Below, in pieces: positions 8,906 through 18,906 of a stretch of DNA of 64,000 bases (its first letter is position 1; each line of letters begins with the position of its first letter). The position numbers and the translations under genes are program-made. Under the pieces are notes generated by a model, which had not been told where the DNA came from, made no database searches, and was given only the letters and a program-made list of their open reading frames with translations. The DNA is taken from NCBI GenBank assembly GCA_023052935.1, contig CM041298.1, positions 63,978,217 through 64,042,216 on the forward strand, read 5' to 3'. The DNA comes from Piezodorus guildinii (taxonomy: Eukaryota > Arthropoda > Insecta > Hemiptera > Pentatomidae).

Positions 8906-11900
8906 ATGAGTCAGTTTAAATGTTACCTTTGCGATAATACGTATGAGTATTTGAAGAGCCTTCGTAGACATGAAAAATCTTGTAACGGTAATTCGACTTA
9001 TACTTGCACCAGGTGTGGAGGTGTTTTTCCAAATATTTATAACGGTAAAAGACATGAAAATGTATGTACCCAGGAACCGTTGATAAAAAAATTAAAATTA
9101 TCTGAGCCACAAAAGAATGTCATTTTAGCACTCGTACCAGACAAGCAGGGACTTGTTGAGTATGAGACAGCATTTCAGAACCGATTGGCATCATTCTTCA
9201 TCAGATCGTCCGATTCTATGGATATTAACTCGTTTCTGGAAAGTGTTAAGAACCTCTTAGTGTATAAAATTCGAGATTCGCTACATGAACATGGCGCATT
9301 GAAAGTGAACTGCCTATTGGAATGTACTTTTACAAATTCTGTAGGTGATCAGATGGATAAGGCATTCAAAACACGAAACAAATGTGTGTTTAAAGGCAGC
9401 AATCTTAGCAAATTTATAGAGGAAAGTTTTAACAAAATCATAACTGAAGCTGAGGAGTCTCAATTTAAAAAAAGCGGATGGAAGCTGAGTGGGGTTGATG
9501 GAATCAGATTGAGAATTAACAAATATATGCCTCTAAGAGGTTGTACGTATCTTCCACTCCCCCCATCTATAGAATCAAAGAAAGCTTGCATTAATGTGCG
9601 GAATAATGATATGTACTGTTTTAAGTATTCAATTTTATCAAAATTTGTTAAAAAGCACGCACAACGCGTTACTAAGTATAACAATTTAGAACACGTGTAT
9701 GACTTTACTTGCGTTTCATTTCCAACTTCACTGAGTGAGATAAGAAAATTTGAAAAGGTAAATAACATCTCCATCAATGTCTATGGGCTCGATGAAAAAG
9801 ATAAGATATACCCTCTGAAAGTCTGTAAAACAGAATTGAAAGATCACCGGGATCTTTTACTCGTGTCTGATGATAAAACTTCCCATTATGTTTACATAAA
9901 AAATTTCGAAAGATTAGTTGTGTCACAAATCAGCCAGTATGAACATAAGTTAACAATATGTAAACGCTGCTTCACACATTTTAACAATCTGTATGGAAAA
10001 CAAGCTAGTGAAAAACTTGAAGAACATAAGATATATTGCTCTGAAAATAAACCAGTAAGAATAGAGATACCAAAGAAAGACCACTTTATCAGATTCTCAA
10101 ATATGGAACGACAAAGCAAGGTGCCGTTTGTCATCTATGCCGACTTTGAATCGATGTTAGTTCCTATAAACGAATCGTCAAAGAACACGACTAAATATCA
10201 GAGGCACGATCCGATATCATTTTGTGTATATGTTAAAGGGATCGAGGGAGTAGACGTCCCAATAAACATACCGTACGTTTATAGGGGAGCCAATGCCGCT
10301 TATCACTTCATGGAATATATTACCAATATTGCTAAAAAGATTCAAGAAATCTATAAGATGAACAAACCAATGCGGATTTCATCGGATGAAGAAAAAAATT
10401 GGGCTGAAGCTAAAACCTGTTACATGTGCCAAGACGAATTTAAAGAAAACAACATAAAAGTTAGAGACCACTGCCATATAACCGGAACGTACTTAGGAGC
10501 TTCGTGTAATAATTGTAATTTAAAACGCGTTAATCCCTCGTTTGTACCTGTCATAATGCACAACTTGAGCAATTATGACGCACATTTTATTGTTAGAGAA
10601 TTGGGAACTACCCCTGGAGAAGTTGAGGTAATACCGAACAGTGAAGAAAAATACATATCTTTTACAAAACATGTTGGTAAACTGAAATTGAGGTTTATAG
10701 ATTCTTACAGATTCATGCCGCGGAGCTTAGATTATCTTGTAAAATCTCTTTCTTGGGACAAATTCAAGGAGACATCAAATTATTATAGAGATGAGGAATT
10801 AAAATTGGTCACCAGAAAAGGTGTTTTTCCATACGATTACATAGACAATGAAGATAAGTTCAATGAAACAGAGCTACCATCAATTGAAGCTTTTTACAAT
10901 AAATTGAATGAGAGTGATATCAGCGCAGAAGATTATAGACATGCTCAAAACATATGGGAACACTTTAAATGTAAATCTTTGGGTGAATATGCTGATTTTT
11001 ACGTTAAAAGTGATGTTCTTCTACTTTGTGACGTCTTCGAATCTTTTCGAGACGTTATGATGAAGACACATAAACTTGATCCAGCTCATTATTTTACCGT
11101 TCCCGGTTTGACCTTCGACGCCATGTTAAAATATACAAAAATTAACATAGAGCTCTTACAGGATTATGATATGATTTTAATGGTAGAGCACGGCATTCGA
11201 GGAGGTTTGTGCCAGGTATCGCACAGGTATGCAGAAGCGAATAATAAGTACATGCTCAATTTTAATCCAAACGAAAAATCGAGTTATATAGTTTATTTAG
11301 ATGCTAATAATCTTTATGGGCAAGCGATGAGTATGTATTTACCGTACGGAGGATTCGAGTGGGTCAAAAATCCTGAACGTATCAATATATTCGAGCTTAA
11401 GGATGATGACGATATTGGATATATCTTTGAAATTGATATCAGTTATCCTCAAGAACTTCACCATTCCCATGATGATTTGCCGTTCTTACCTGAAGCGATG
11501 ATACCACCGGGCTCAAATTCTAATTCAAAAAAATTAACAACACATTTTGGGAAAAGAAATCGCTACGTCTTACATTATAAAAATTTGATTCAAGCTCTAC
11601 AGCATGGGCTAAATTTGGAAAAAATTCACCGTGTTCTAAAGTTTAACCAAGCACCATGGTTACGATCGTATATAGAATACAATACAGAGCTAAGGAAAGG
11701 AGCATCCAATGATTTTGAAAAAGATTTTTATAAGTTGCTTAACAATGCAGTTTTCGGTAAAACGATGGAAAATATCAGGAACCGCCAGAATATTCAACTA
11801 GTAACTGACAGTAAAAAGTTGATGAAACTTGTCTCTAAACCGAATTTCATTGATCGTACAATCTACAATGAGAATATAGTAGCTGTACATATGGGGAAAT

Positions 11901-12514
11901 CGAAAGTATTGTTTAATAAACCTATATACATAGGAATGTGCATTTTAGACTTATCAAAAACTGTAATGTATCAATTTCATTATGACATAATGATGAAAAA
12001 ATATTCTGGAAAAACCTTGAAGATGATGTATACCGATACAGATTCATTTATCTATAGAGTCTTAACAGATGATGTCTATGAAGATATGAAAAAAATGAAT
12101 AAATATTTTGATTTCTCAGACTATCCTGAAACACATTTGTGTTATTCGAATAAAAATAAAAAGAAGTTAGGAAAGTTTAAAGATGAGCTCAATTCCAAAA
12201 TAATTTTAAAATATGTGGGATTAAGAGCGAAAATGTACGCTATTATGACAGAAAACGACGTAAAAAAGCGAGCTAAAGGCGTAAAAACAGCCTCATTAAA
12301 ACAATATATTAGTTTTGAGGATTATGAAAATGTATTATTTAAAAGGGAAATTATGCATACGCCAATGAGGATGATACAATCTAAGCTGCATAATATTTTT
12401 AGTTCCGAAATAAATAAGGTTTCTCTGTTTCCTTTTGATAATAAAAGACACATCCTAGAAGACGGAATCAATACTTTGGCCTATGGTCATTATAAATTAA
12501 ATGAAGTGAAATAA
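8906..12514 (+). CDS. Protein-primed-type family B DNA polymerase with zinc fingers and an endonuclease VII-like domain
   Basis: Intact 1202-residue frame. Residues 6-26 and 34-54 form two CxxC...H..C zinc fingers; a third CxxC...H...C sits at 352-378. The 3'-5' exonuclease motifs are ExoI ADFES (D413, E415), ExoII NLSNYDAHF (near 553-560) and ExoIII YVKSDVLLL (D703). Between ExoI and ExoII lies an endonuclease VII-like module: C505/C508, D521-H522-C523-H524, and C534-N-N-C537-N538. This is the four-cysteine, DHxH, CNxCN pattern of phage T4 endonuclease VII. Polymerase motifs are A (DANNLYG, D799), B (KLLNNAVFGK from K943), C (YTDTDS, D1044/D1046) and a KKRAKG stretch further on. The A-to-B and B-to-C gaps (about 144 and 100 residues) leave room for the TPR1/TPR2 insertions of protein-primed enzymes. 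It is expected to replicate linear DNA from terminal-protein-bound ends in the nucleus. No terminal-protein gene is seen. Confidence 0.93.
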   Translation: MSQFKCYLCDNTYEYLKSLRRHEKSCNGNSTYTCTRCGGVFPNIYNGKRHENVCTQEPLIKKLKLSEPQKNVILALVPDKQGLVEYETAFQNRLASFFIRSSDSMDINSFLESVKNLLVYKIRDSLHEHGALKVNCLLECTFTNSVGDQMDKAFKTRNKCVFKGSNLSKFIEESFNKIITEAEESQFKKSGWKLSGVDGIRLRINKYMPLRGCTYLPLPPSIESKKACINVRNNDMYCFKYSILSKFVKKHAQRVTKYNNLEHVYDFTCVSFPTSLSEIRKFEKVNNISINVYGLDEKDKIYPLKVCKTELKDHRDLLLVSDDKTSHYVYIKNFERLVVSQISQYEHKLTICKRCFTHFNNLYGKQASEKLEEHKIYCSENKPVRIEIPKKDHFIRFSNMERQSKVPFVIYADFESMLVPINESSKNTTKYQRHDPISFCVYVKGIEGVDVPINIPYVYRGANAAYHFMEYITNIAKKIQEIYKMNKPMRISSDEEKNWAEAKTCYMCQDEFKENNIKVRDHCHITGTYLGASCNNCNLKRVNPSFVPVIMHNLSNYDAHFIVRELGTTPGEVEVIPNSEEKYISFTKHVGKLKLRFIDSYRFMPRSLDYLVKSLSWDKFKETSNYYRDEELKLVTRKGVFPYDYIDNEDKFNETELPSIEAFYNKLNESDISAEDYRHAQNIWEHFKCKSLGEYADFYVKSDVLLLCDVFESFRDVMMKTHKLDPAHYFTVPGLTFDAMLKYTKINIELLQDYDMILMVEHGIRGGLCQVSHRYAEANNKYMLNFNPNEKSSYIVYLDANNLYGQAMSMYLPYGGFEWVKNPERINIFELKDDDDIGYIFEIDISYPQELHHSHDDLPFLPEAMIPPGSNSNSKKLTTHFGKRNRYVLHYKNLIQALQHGLNLEKIHRVLKFNQAPWLRSYIEYNTELRKGASNDFEKDFYKLLNNAVFGKTMENIRNRQNIQLVTDSKKLMKLVSKPNFIDRTIYNENIVAVHMGKSKVLFNKPIYIGMCILDLSKTVMYQFHYDIMMKKYSGKTLKMMYTDTDSFIYRVLTDDVYEDMKKMNKYFDFSDYPETHLCYSNKNKKKLGKFKDELNSKIILKYVGLRAKMYAIMTENDVKKRAKGVKTASLKQYISFEDYENVLFKREIMHTPMRMIQSKLHNIFSSEINKVSLFPFDNKRHILEDGINTLAYGHYKLNEVK

Positions 12515-12582
12515 TATAAAGATTATTTTGGTAATAATAAGAAACAAAACGCGAATTTACAACCATTTTTGTCTTTGGTCTG

Positions 12583-12588
12583 AATAAA
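12583..12588 (+). terminator. Possible polyadenylation signal (AATAAA) of the right polymerase gene
   Basis: First AATAAA after the stop codon, 69 nt downstream. Confidence 0.4.
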
Positions 12589-13936
12589 ACTAAGGTAACA
12601 AATAATAAAAATGATGGTTCATGGTGTGACAATATGTCTGTTCACTAATGAATTTGGAATATTTTGGCGGTATTTAAATTAATAAAGCCATCTCAGCAAG
12701 GCAGCCATTGCATTTATCATAATGTCTCGAAAGAGAAATGTACAGAGTATCAAAAAAAGGTTTTATCTGTATAGGTAAATGAAAAATTGTTTAAATCTAT
12801 TCACCATGAATGAAAGGGGTCACTGTCACGGTTTGAACACCTATAAACCCTGAATGAAGGTCCATGGCATGGTTTGAACACCTGTAAACCTGAATGTGTG
12901 AGTGAATGTGAGGTGAATAGAATAACCCTGCAGAATAATTTCGATGCTCATATTTCTCTTTCAAATACATAAAGAAAAAAAAAATGATAAAGTATATGGT
13001 GTTGTTTATTTATTGAAGATTAAAGAGTTATTGCCGCACCTTGCCGACCATCTCATCAGCAAATATTTCGTTTATGCCATCGGGTGAAAAATTAAATTTC
13101 AATATGATTATACACTACCAAAAAAAGTGATGATTTTATTTTTTTATAAGCATAAATTTAGTTTAATTCTTGATTGTGTTAGAAATTATATTTTATGAAT
13201 TCTAATTTTTAATAAACTTTATTTTTGTCGTTTAATATGTACACATTTTTATTGTGAAAATCACGTTGTAAAATAAATAAATAAAATAAAAACCTCTTCG
13301 ATGTACCTTTACCTTGACGTGGTGAAGAGGCTTAAGGCTTAACGCCGAACTAAAAAAGGTACAAAACTTTGTTTACTAATAACTAAAATGAATAAAATGT
13401 TTACGATGTACAATATTATTTTACTAGAATATAATGTTGTTTATACTGTAGCAAGATGTGCAGATAAGATAAGGAAGCAGTTTACCTTCGATTGAAGCAA
13501 CGTTATCATTGTTTATTTCTTTAGATAGAACTTCGGATTATAGCGAAGTTGAACGGGATAAAGGTAGAAGACCGAAGCCGGCCGAGATTAGACGAACTCT
13601 TCCGAAAACATCGCTAATAGCAATTGTAAAGCAGAATTGTTAATTTTAAGTAAATAATACATAGAAAAGGTAAAAATTTGTCTAAGAAGATGAGAAAATA
13701 ACTAAAAATATTGAAAATATATATAAAAATAATTATATTCGCCTACCGAAATAGGTACAAGTTTTATATTATTTTATATTTATACTTAAAGCAATCATTA
13801 GTACAATATTGATATTTACGTCTTAAATTGGTGTTGTTTACGATTAAATCATTAGGGATTTACTATACTAAGAGATAAAACGTACAAGGTCCGCATTATA
13901 TTTATACATATACTTAAGAGGATAATGCTTCAAAGT
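12589..13936. other. Non-coding AT-rich DNA downstream of the right polymerase copy
   Basis: Mirror of 2827-4174. A ggtttgaacacct direct repeat lies near 12831-12894. Nothing else is recognised. Confidence 0.5.
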
Positions 13937-14318
13937 CTTAAGGAACCTTTTATCGCTATTTAAATAGTAGGATTAAGAATCAAAGTTCAAAGCTCTATAG
14001 GATTAAAAATCATTACACATAGGAGAATAATAGACCGTAGTCCAAGAGCTTAAGGAACCTTTTATCGCTATTTAAATATTAGGATTAAGGATCAAAGTTC
14101 AAAGCTGTACAGGATTAAGAAGCCGTATAACGATGTTTATATTAAAGGCATTAAGAAGGTTCAAAGTCCATGTTTACGTTTAAGCTTAAGGAACTTTTTA
14201 TCGCTACTTAAAATGTAGGATTAAGGATCAAAGTTCACAGATGTATAGGATTAAGAAGCCCTATAACGATGTTTATATTAAAGCCGTTAAGAGGGTTCAA
14301 AGTCCATGTTTACGTTTA
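13937..14318 (-). repeat. 136-bp direct repeat, right-arm copy
   Basis: Mirror of 2445-2826. Confidence 0.75.
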
Positions 14319-14632
14319 AATTATCAACATGCTTGAACATGATTCAAACCTGTTTGTACATGTTCATACCTGTTTGAATTATTGCAATGTTGGCTTCCTC
14401 AAAACAAAATGGCGGCTGAAAAAACTTACTTAAAAAAAAAAGTATAAAATATTATTGGAAAGATAACATAAAATATTCCGGAGAGATGCACTCTGGTGGA
14501 CACATTACGAAGTAGAGTGGGTGCTGCGCTCTTGCGGATTCTTTAGAAATGAAGTATGTTCTGCGACTATGTGAAGAGAAAATAAAAGTAAACCAACAGT
14601 GGAAATGTTAATACCTATTGAACATGCTTCTG

Positions 14633-15151
14633 AATTTGTAAACAACGGGAAGGTTATGTAACAGCAAGGGAGGTTTCATAAAATGTAAACAATGGGAAGG
14701 TTGAGGAAAATGTAAACAATGAGAAGGTTGAGGAAAATGTAAACAATGAGAAGGTTATGTAACAGTAAGGGAGGTTTCATAAAATGTAAACAGTGGGGAG
14801 GTTGAGGAAAATGTAAACCTTGGGAAGGTTATGTAACAGTAAGGGGAGTTTCCGAAAATGTAAACAATGGGGAGGTTATGTAACAGTTTGGAAGGTTTCA
14901 TAAATGTAATCATTGAGAAGGTTGCGGAAAATGTAAATATTGGGAAGGTTATGTAACAGCAAGGGAGGTTTCAGATATTGTAAACAACGGGAAGGTTATG
15001 TCACAGCAAGGGAGGCTTCAGATAATGTAAACAACGGGAAGGTTATGTAACAGCAAGGGAGGTTTCATAAAATGTAAACAATGGGAAGGTTGAGGAAAAT
15101 GTAAACAATGAGAAGGTTGAGGAAAATGTAAACAATGAGAAGGTTATGTAA
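14633..15151 (-). repeat. TTTACA-type minisatellite, right-arm copy
   Basis: Mirror of 1612-2130 with the same unit order. Such arrays usually change copy number quickly, so the identical order in both arms supports recent duplication or ongoing conversion. Confidence 0.8.
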
Positions 15152-15262
15152 CAGTTTGAAAGGTTTCGTAAAAGCACACATTACAATTTTACCATCGGAC
15201 CTAGCCGGGAGGAACTCTCAAGTTAGGCACTCTGATTGGTTAACTAATGCAGGAGTGGGGGG

Positions 15263-15416
15263 AGCAAAATGCCGTCCGGGTAGACTCATGCTTTGTAAAT
15301 GGTTACGGCGTAAAACAAAATGGCGAACGGGTAGACTCATGCTTTATAAATACTAAATTATCCCAAAACGTAGGGAAAAGAAGATGGACGCCGGGTAGAC
15401 TCATGCTTTATACCCT
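15263..15416 (-). repeat. Three gcatgagtctaccc units, right-arm copy
   Basis: Mirror of 1347-1500, with the 14-mer cores at 15279-15292, 15329-15342 and 15393-15406 on the minus strand. Two short overlapping reading frames here are only translations of the repeat. Confidence 0.65.
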
Positions 15417-15417
15417 C

Positions 15418-15558
15418 AAACAGGGATCACGTGACCAAAAAGGGGCGTGGCCTACTGGTTTAGGTTAGGTTAATAAAAGGTCACGTGACTAAAAAGGGGC
15501 GTGGCTCGGTGGTTTAGGTTAGGTCGATGGCGCGAACCATAGTAGTTAAGGTTAGGTC
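15418..15558 (-). repeat. 54-bp E-box direct repeats, right-arm copy
   Basis: Mirror of the left-arm array. The E-boxes lie at 15428-15433 and 15482-15487. Confidence 0.6.
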
Positions 15559-15742
15559 GTGATGACGTCATAGGTGGTTAAGAGTGGTAGGGGAGGGGAT
15601 GGAGGAATCGGTGCGCCAGCTCGCCTGTTTCTTCTCTACTATCGAATATTTAATCGATAAATTAAACTGACAATATGAAGTTAAGTTGGATTGACTAGAT
15701 CACGAACGACAGGTAGATTGCGAACGATCGTTCAATAAAGGC

Positions 15743-15818
15743 CAGTTTTGGCGGGAAACCATGGGCGCCGCCATCTTGCACCGGAGCCCTGGGCCAGAAC
15801 CGGTATATTTCATCTACT
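15743..15818 (-). promoter_or_regulatory. Right outer terminus, mirror of the left
   Basis: Inverted copy of the left terminus with the YY1/Pho-like motif at 15767-15778. Both ends of the element are therefore the same terminal sequence, which would let an integrase acting in trans recognise both. Confidence 0.5.
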
Positions 15819-15824
15819 TATAGT
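15819..15824. repeat. 6-bp target-site duplication, right copy (tatagt)
   Basis: Exact repeat of 939-944, immediately after the last palindromic base at 15818. Confidence 0.85.
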
Positions 15825-16557
15825 AACTAACATACAGCTTTCTTTCCAAATAAGATTTATTCCACCAAGAAATTTCTTTAACCAATTTAACACGACGTGA
15901 GAGACGGTCTGAAATGGGGTTAACCCATTTTTGATATAACTCGAGTTACCCAGTTTTTCACGACCGCCTTTTATTAAAACACGTGTTTCTATCGAAACTC
16001 AATTTAATTAATGTACCTTTTTTCATCGCTGTGTCATTCAACTGTATTTAAAAATCCTTTAATTAATTTCGACAACGTAGATTTCTGAAAGTCGTGTGTA
16101 CTCCGCACCAGATTTTTTAAATACTATTCTCGAACAAAGCAGACGTAAGATTACTTGGTTAAGAGAGTAAGTCAGGTCGTGAAGATGGGTTTCTAAATAT
16201 TTACGCCTATTCGATAAGATGAGTATCTATCGTGAGAACTTGGGAGATTGATGCATCATGCAACTCCGCTTCAACTTGTTTTACAACCGGAACTTCGAGA
16301 CAAAGTTGCGTGCTTATTAACGGGCTGAGTGTGCCATGTATCATTAGCTTCGCTTGCCGACCGTCATCACTATCTTGCATCATTAATAATTACGGAAAAG
16401 GTGGATCCGACATGGCTATATTTCTATTTTAATAAATAATTTCGATTTCGTACACACTGGCACAATGACACGCACGCATGCACGCAATTTGCAAGACCCT
16501 GTTATCATAAGAGTTATAAAAAGAAAAAATATATAAAAATTAATTGTTGATGGTATA
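15825..16557. other. Non-coding flank right of the palindromic element
   Basis: About 15985-16120 is a family A repeat piece in reverse orientation: a cacgtgtttct segment at its start, and gtcgtgtgt plus gcaccagattttt at its end. The rest, including a 66-codon open frame at 16232-16432, is not recognised. Confidence 0.5.
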
Positions 16558-17290
16558 ATTTTTTTTTTGTTTATATTTATTTATTGAAATTTACAACCGT
16601 AATTTATATTACAAGTAAATATGCTAAAAGAAAAGTCACATGAGACAGATTTGTTGAGGAGCAACCCAATGGAAGCACTCCAGTAACTATTTTAAACGAG
16701 AAGGTCTCGAGGCCATCTTCTTTTCAGACGCCTCGGAGGATTATCAGGAATCGAAGAGTAAGCAAGGGTTGAAACTAGTGGGTTGGAGTGGGATTGGAGT
16801 TTGTCATAGAAGGATTGATATCTAGTTCGGGCCAAATCAGCAACATACGGAACATTTAGTTCTTTATGGATGATTTTATTTGTGACAAAGTAAGGAGCGT
16901 TGAGGATTTTACGAAGGATTTTGGATTGTAAGGATTGGATACGGGAAGAATTCGATGGTTTAGTAGAGCCCCAAAGCTCAACTCCGTAAGTCCATATAGG
17001 CCTTATGATGGTCATCTAGATGAGCCTTTTGTAGTTAAGTGGAAGGTTAGAGCGTCTGTCTAGTAAGTGTTGAAGTAATCGAAAGCGGCGAGCAGTTTCT
17101 TGTCGTTTCAGTCCTGTGTGTGGATTCCATGTGAGACGTTTGTCAAGGAGCAGTCCTAGGTAGCGGATCTGTTCAAAAGGGACAAGTGGAATATTATGAA
17201 AGGATACTGTAGGACAGGATGTCATTGGCTTACGACGAAGGGTAAAGGTTATTTGATGGGATTTGTTGGAATTTATTTTAATTCTCTAAT
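16558..17290 (-). pseudogene. Jockey-like LINE, 3' fragment (J1)
   Basis: The minus strand encodes the C-terminal part of a Jockey-clade reverse transcriptase protein: TFTLRRKPMTSC..., FEQIRYLGLLLDKRLTWNPH, then IIRPIWTYGVELWGSTK, LRKILNAPYFVTN and the terminal RRLKRRWPRDL. An in-frame TAG at about 17016-17018 interrupts it. A 3' UTR follows and ends in a short poly(A) (T-run at 16558-16566 on the plus strand). It is 5'-truncated, as is usual for LINEs. The catalytic RT motifs are upstream of the surviving part. Confidence 0.88.
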
Positions 17291-17678
17291 TCTGACACTA
17301 TATCTCAAGGTCTCTGATGTGGGATTGAAGGTATAAAAGTAACTTTAGTTTGTAACATAAAAAGGTTTAGCTTCATTAATACTCTACATAAGGCAGAATA
17401 ACTATACGATTCTATATATATGAATTTTTTTTTTTTTTTACTTGTGTATGAAATACTGACGATAAAACTTTTCAACGGTGGCCTTTTCCTGAATTATCGA
17501 TATATTTTATATATTTACACTTTTATAAATAAGTGAAAGCAAGAAAAAATCATAATACTTTTAATGACAATATATTTTTAGAAGCGAAACTCGTACAAAC
17601 AAAAGATATATTAATAATAATATCAGCATTCTTTTTTTATTTTCTGCCAAACTTTTTTACTTTCTATTACTTATATAT

Positions 17679-17679
17679 G

Positions 17680-17726
<47 letters not shown>
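17679..17726. repeat. (AT)n microsatellite
   Basis: About 24 consecutive AT dinucleotides. The surrounding 17291-18076 is AT-rich and shows no gene. Confidence 0.95.
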
Positions 17727-17727
<1 letters not shown>

Positions 17728-18076
17728 CGGTCCTGATTTGTGTGATGAAGTGCCATAGATTTGTCACTGCTTTAAACATGTTTATATTTTTGTTCTTTTT
17801 ATATTTATTTAAAGCTGATTTTCATTTCTTATTTTATTAGTTTAGAATTTTTCTTTTATTTTACAGAGGCAAACCCATTGTAACCTTTCGCCAGCTGTTG
17901 TCTTTTTGTGTCTCTGTTGTTTTTGTGCGCTCCTTATTTTGTCTCTCGTCTCTATATTTCGTTATTTTTAATTATCAACTACTGTAGCAAGAAAATAAAA
18001 TAATATTAATAACTTTTTAACCAGTAACTGGCTGCTTATTTATCAATCTTTCACCTCCTCTAAATATTTAATAACG

Positions 18077-18500
18077 GCTTTCCCTTATACTTTTATTGCG
18101 ATCATGAAAATTTCCGAATTCGAGTTTTCACCAGAAATACATCTTTTAACAACTATTTTAACAAAATCGGCAAAACAGAAGAGGCGAATGGGTTTTAATT
18201 TTATGTAGATTTCTTTCTTATTGAAATATTCTGACATGGCTTAAATGGTGAATTTATGAATTATCTATCTTTGAATTACCTTTAATTTGTTAATAAAAAA
18301 TGGGTAAATATATAAGTTGAATGAATTGATAATTAATATAAGGAGAAAAGAGCAAAATATTTTTGTAAATTATTTTTATTTTTTTTCTAACTCAAGAATA
18401 TAGATATAAGATGTACCGTAAAGTAATGACGGTAATGAAAAGTGATAAAAAGCGTATGAACTTAGAAGATTGTTGTAGATAACAATTTATATTATTATAA
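18077..18500 (-). repeat. Family A dispersed repeat, partial, reverse
   Basis: It shares the diagnostic blocks attgcgatcatgaaaattt, tgacatggcttaaatg and gtaatgaaaagtgat in the same order as other reverse copies, but has lost the CA-repeat part. Divergence is higher than in the 49-54 kb copies. Confidence 0.65.
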
Positions 18501-18639
18501 TAATAATATTTATTTATATACAATATTTACAAGTACATATAGCTACAAATAAGTTTCTTACATGATTTCAGTTGATATTGTTTTATTATTCTGTCTGAAA
18601 CATATGTTTCCAATGAAACTGAATATAATTTTTTTATGT

Positions 18640-18717
18640 GTTCTTATGTGTTCCACTCTAGTAAGTTCGTTCCTTACTCTTTTTCTCCTGGATAAAAGAG
18701 TCTCTGACCAGCGGAGG
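18640..18717 (+). pseudogene. End of a gypsy-type pol frame preceding the left LTR
   Basis: The short stretch encodes VFHSSK...SFSPG, the same pol C-terminal end that precedes the right LTR at 19581-19648. Pol sequence is not expected upstream of a 5' LTR. This LTR must therefore also be the 3' LTR of a second, mostly lost element. Confidence 0.7.
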
Positions 18718-18906
18718 TGTAAAAACAAGAATTTTATTATTCTTGATTTAATTATCATATGTTAATATTTTACCAAGGGAGGTTATATCTCTGTTATGAT
18801 AGTTAATTGCATTAATCAAAGGACTGTTAAACAATTCTTTATTTTAGGTAGGTTCATTGTTAATTATGTATTTATCCAATTGATTATTTTATGTCATACA
18901 AATTGT
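18718..18906 (+). repeat. LTR of a gypsy-type retrotransposon, left copy
   Basis: Direct repeat of 19649-19840, starting TGTAAAA after a purine-rich tract (ccagcggagg) and running to gtcatacaaattg. The 3' boundary is unsure because the right copy carries extra sequence after caaattg. Confidence 0.75.

Larger units (their letters stand above)
945..15818. mobile_element. Giant palindromic Polinton/Maverick-like element (two 7.4-kb arms, PolB in each)
   Basis: The element is 14,874 bp. It has arms of 7,414 bp, a 46-bp loop, a flanking 6-bp duplication and outer termini AGTAGATG...CATCTACT. Arm symmetry is exact in coordinates (x pairs with 16763-x), so there is no net insertion or deletion between the arms. 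I saw two single-base differences: 8214/8549 in a G-run repeat and 6318/10445 in the polymerase gene. The 6-bp duplication, 5'-AG ends, protein-primed-type PolB and total size near the usual 15-20 kb point to the Polinton/Maverick group. The usual retroviral-type integrase, protease, packaging ATPase and capsid genes are all absent, so any movement would need proteins supplied in trans. It could alternatively be a related PolB-bearing linear plasmid or virus-like element; the duplication favours integration as a defined unit rather than a rearrangement in place. Confidence 0.82.
8405..15818 (-). repeat. Right palindrome arm
   Basis: Reverse complement of 945-8358. It carries the intact polymerase gene on the plus strand. 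Near-identity over 7.4 kb means that the duplication is recent or that the arms are kept alike by gene conversion. Confidence 0.95.

Noticed and set aside
15135..15468. Overlapping 73-codon frames near both element ends as small proteins
   Set aside because: They translate the minisatellite edge and the gcatgagtctaccc repeat. They overlap in two frames and have no start context or motif.
945..15818. Assembly or hairpin-read artefact as the explanation of the palindrome
   Set aside because: Artefactual palindromes would not be bounded by an exact 6-bp target duplication on both sides with unrelated flanks, and the arms differ at two positions. It cannot be fully excluded without reads, but it is the weaker reading.
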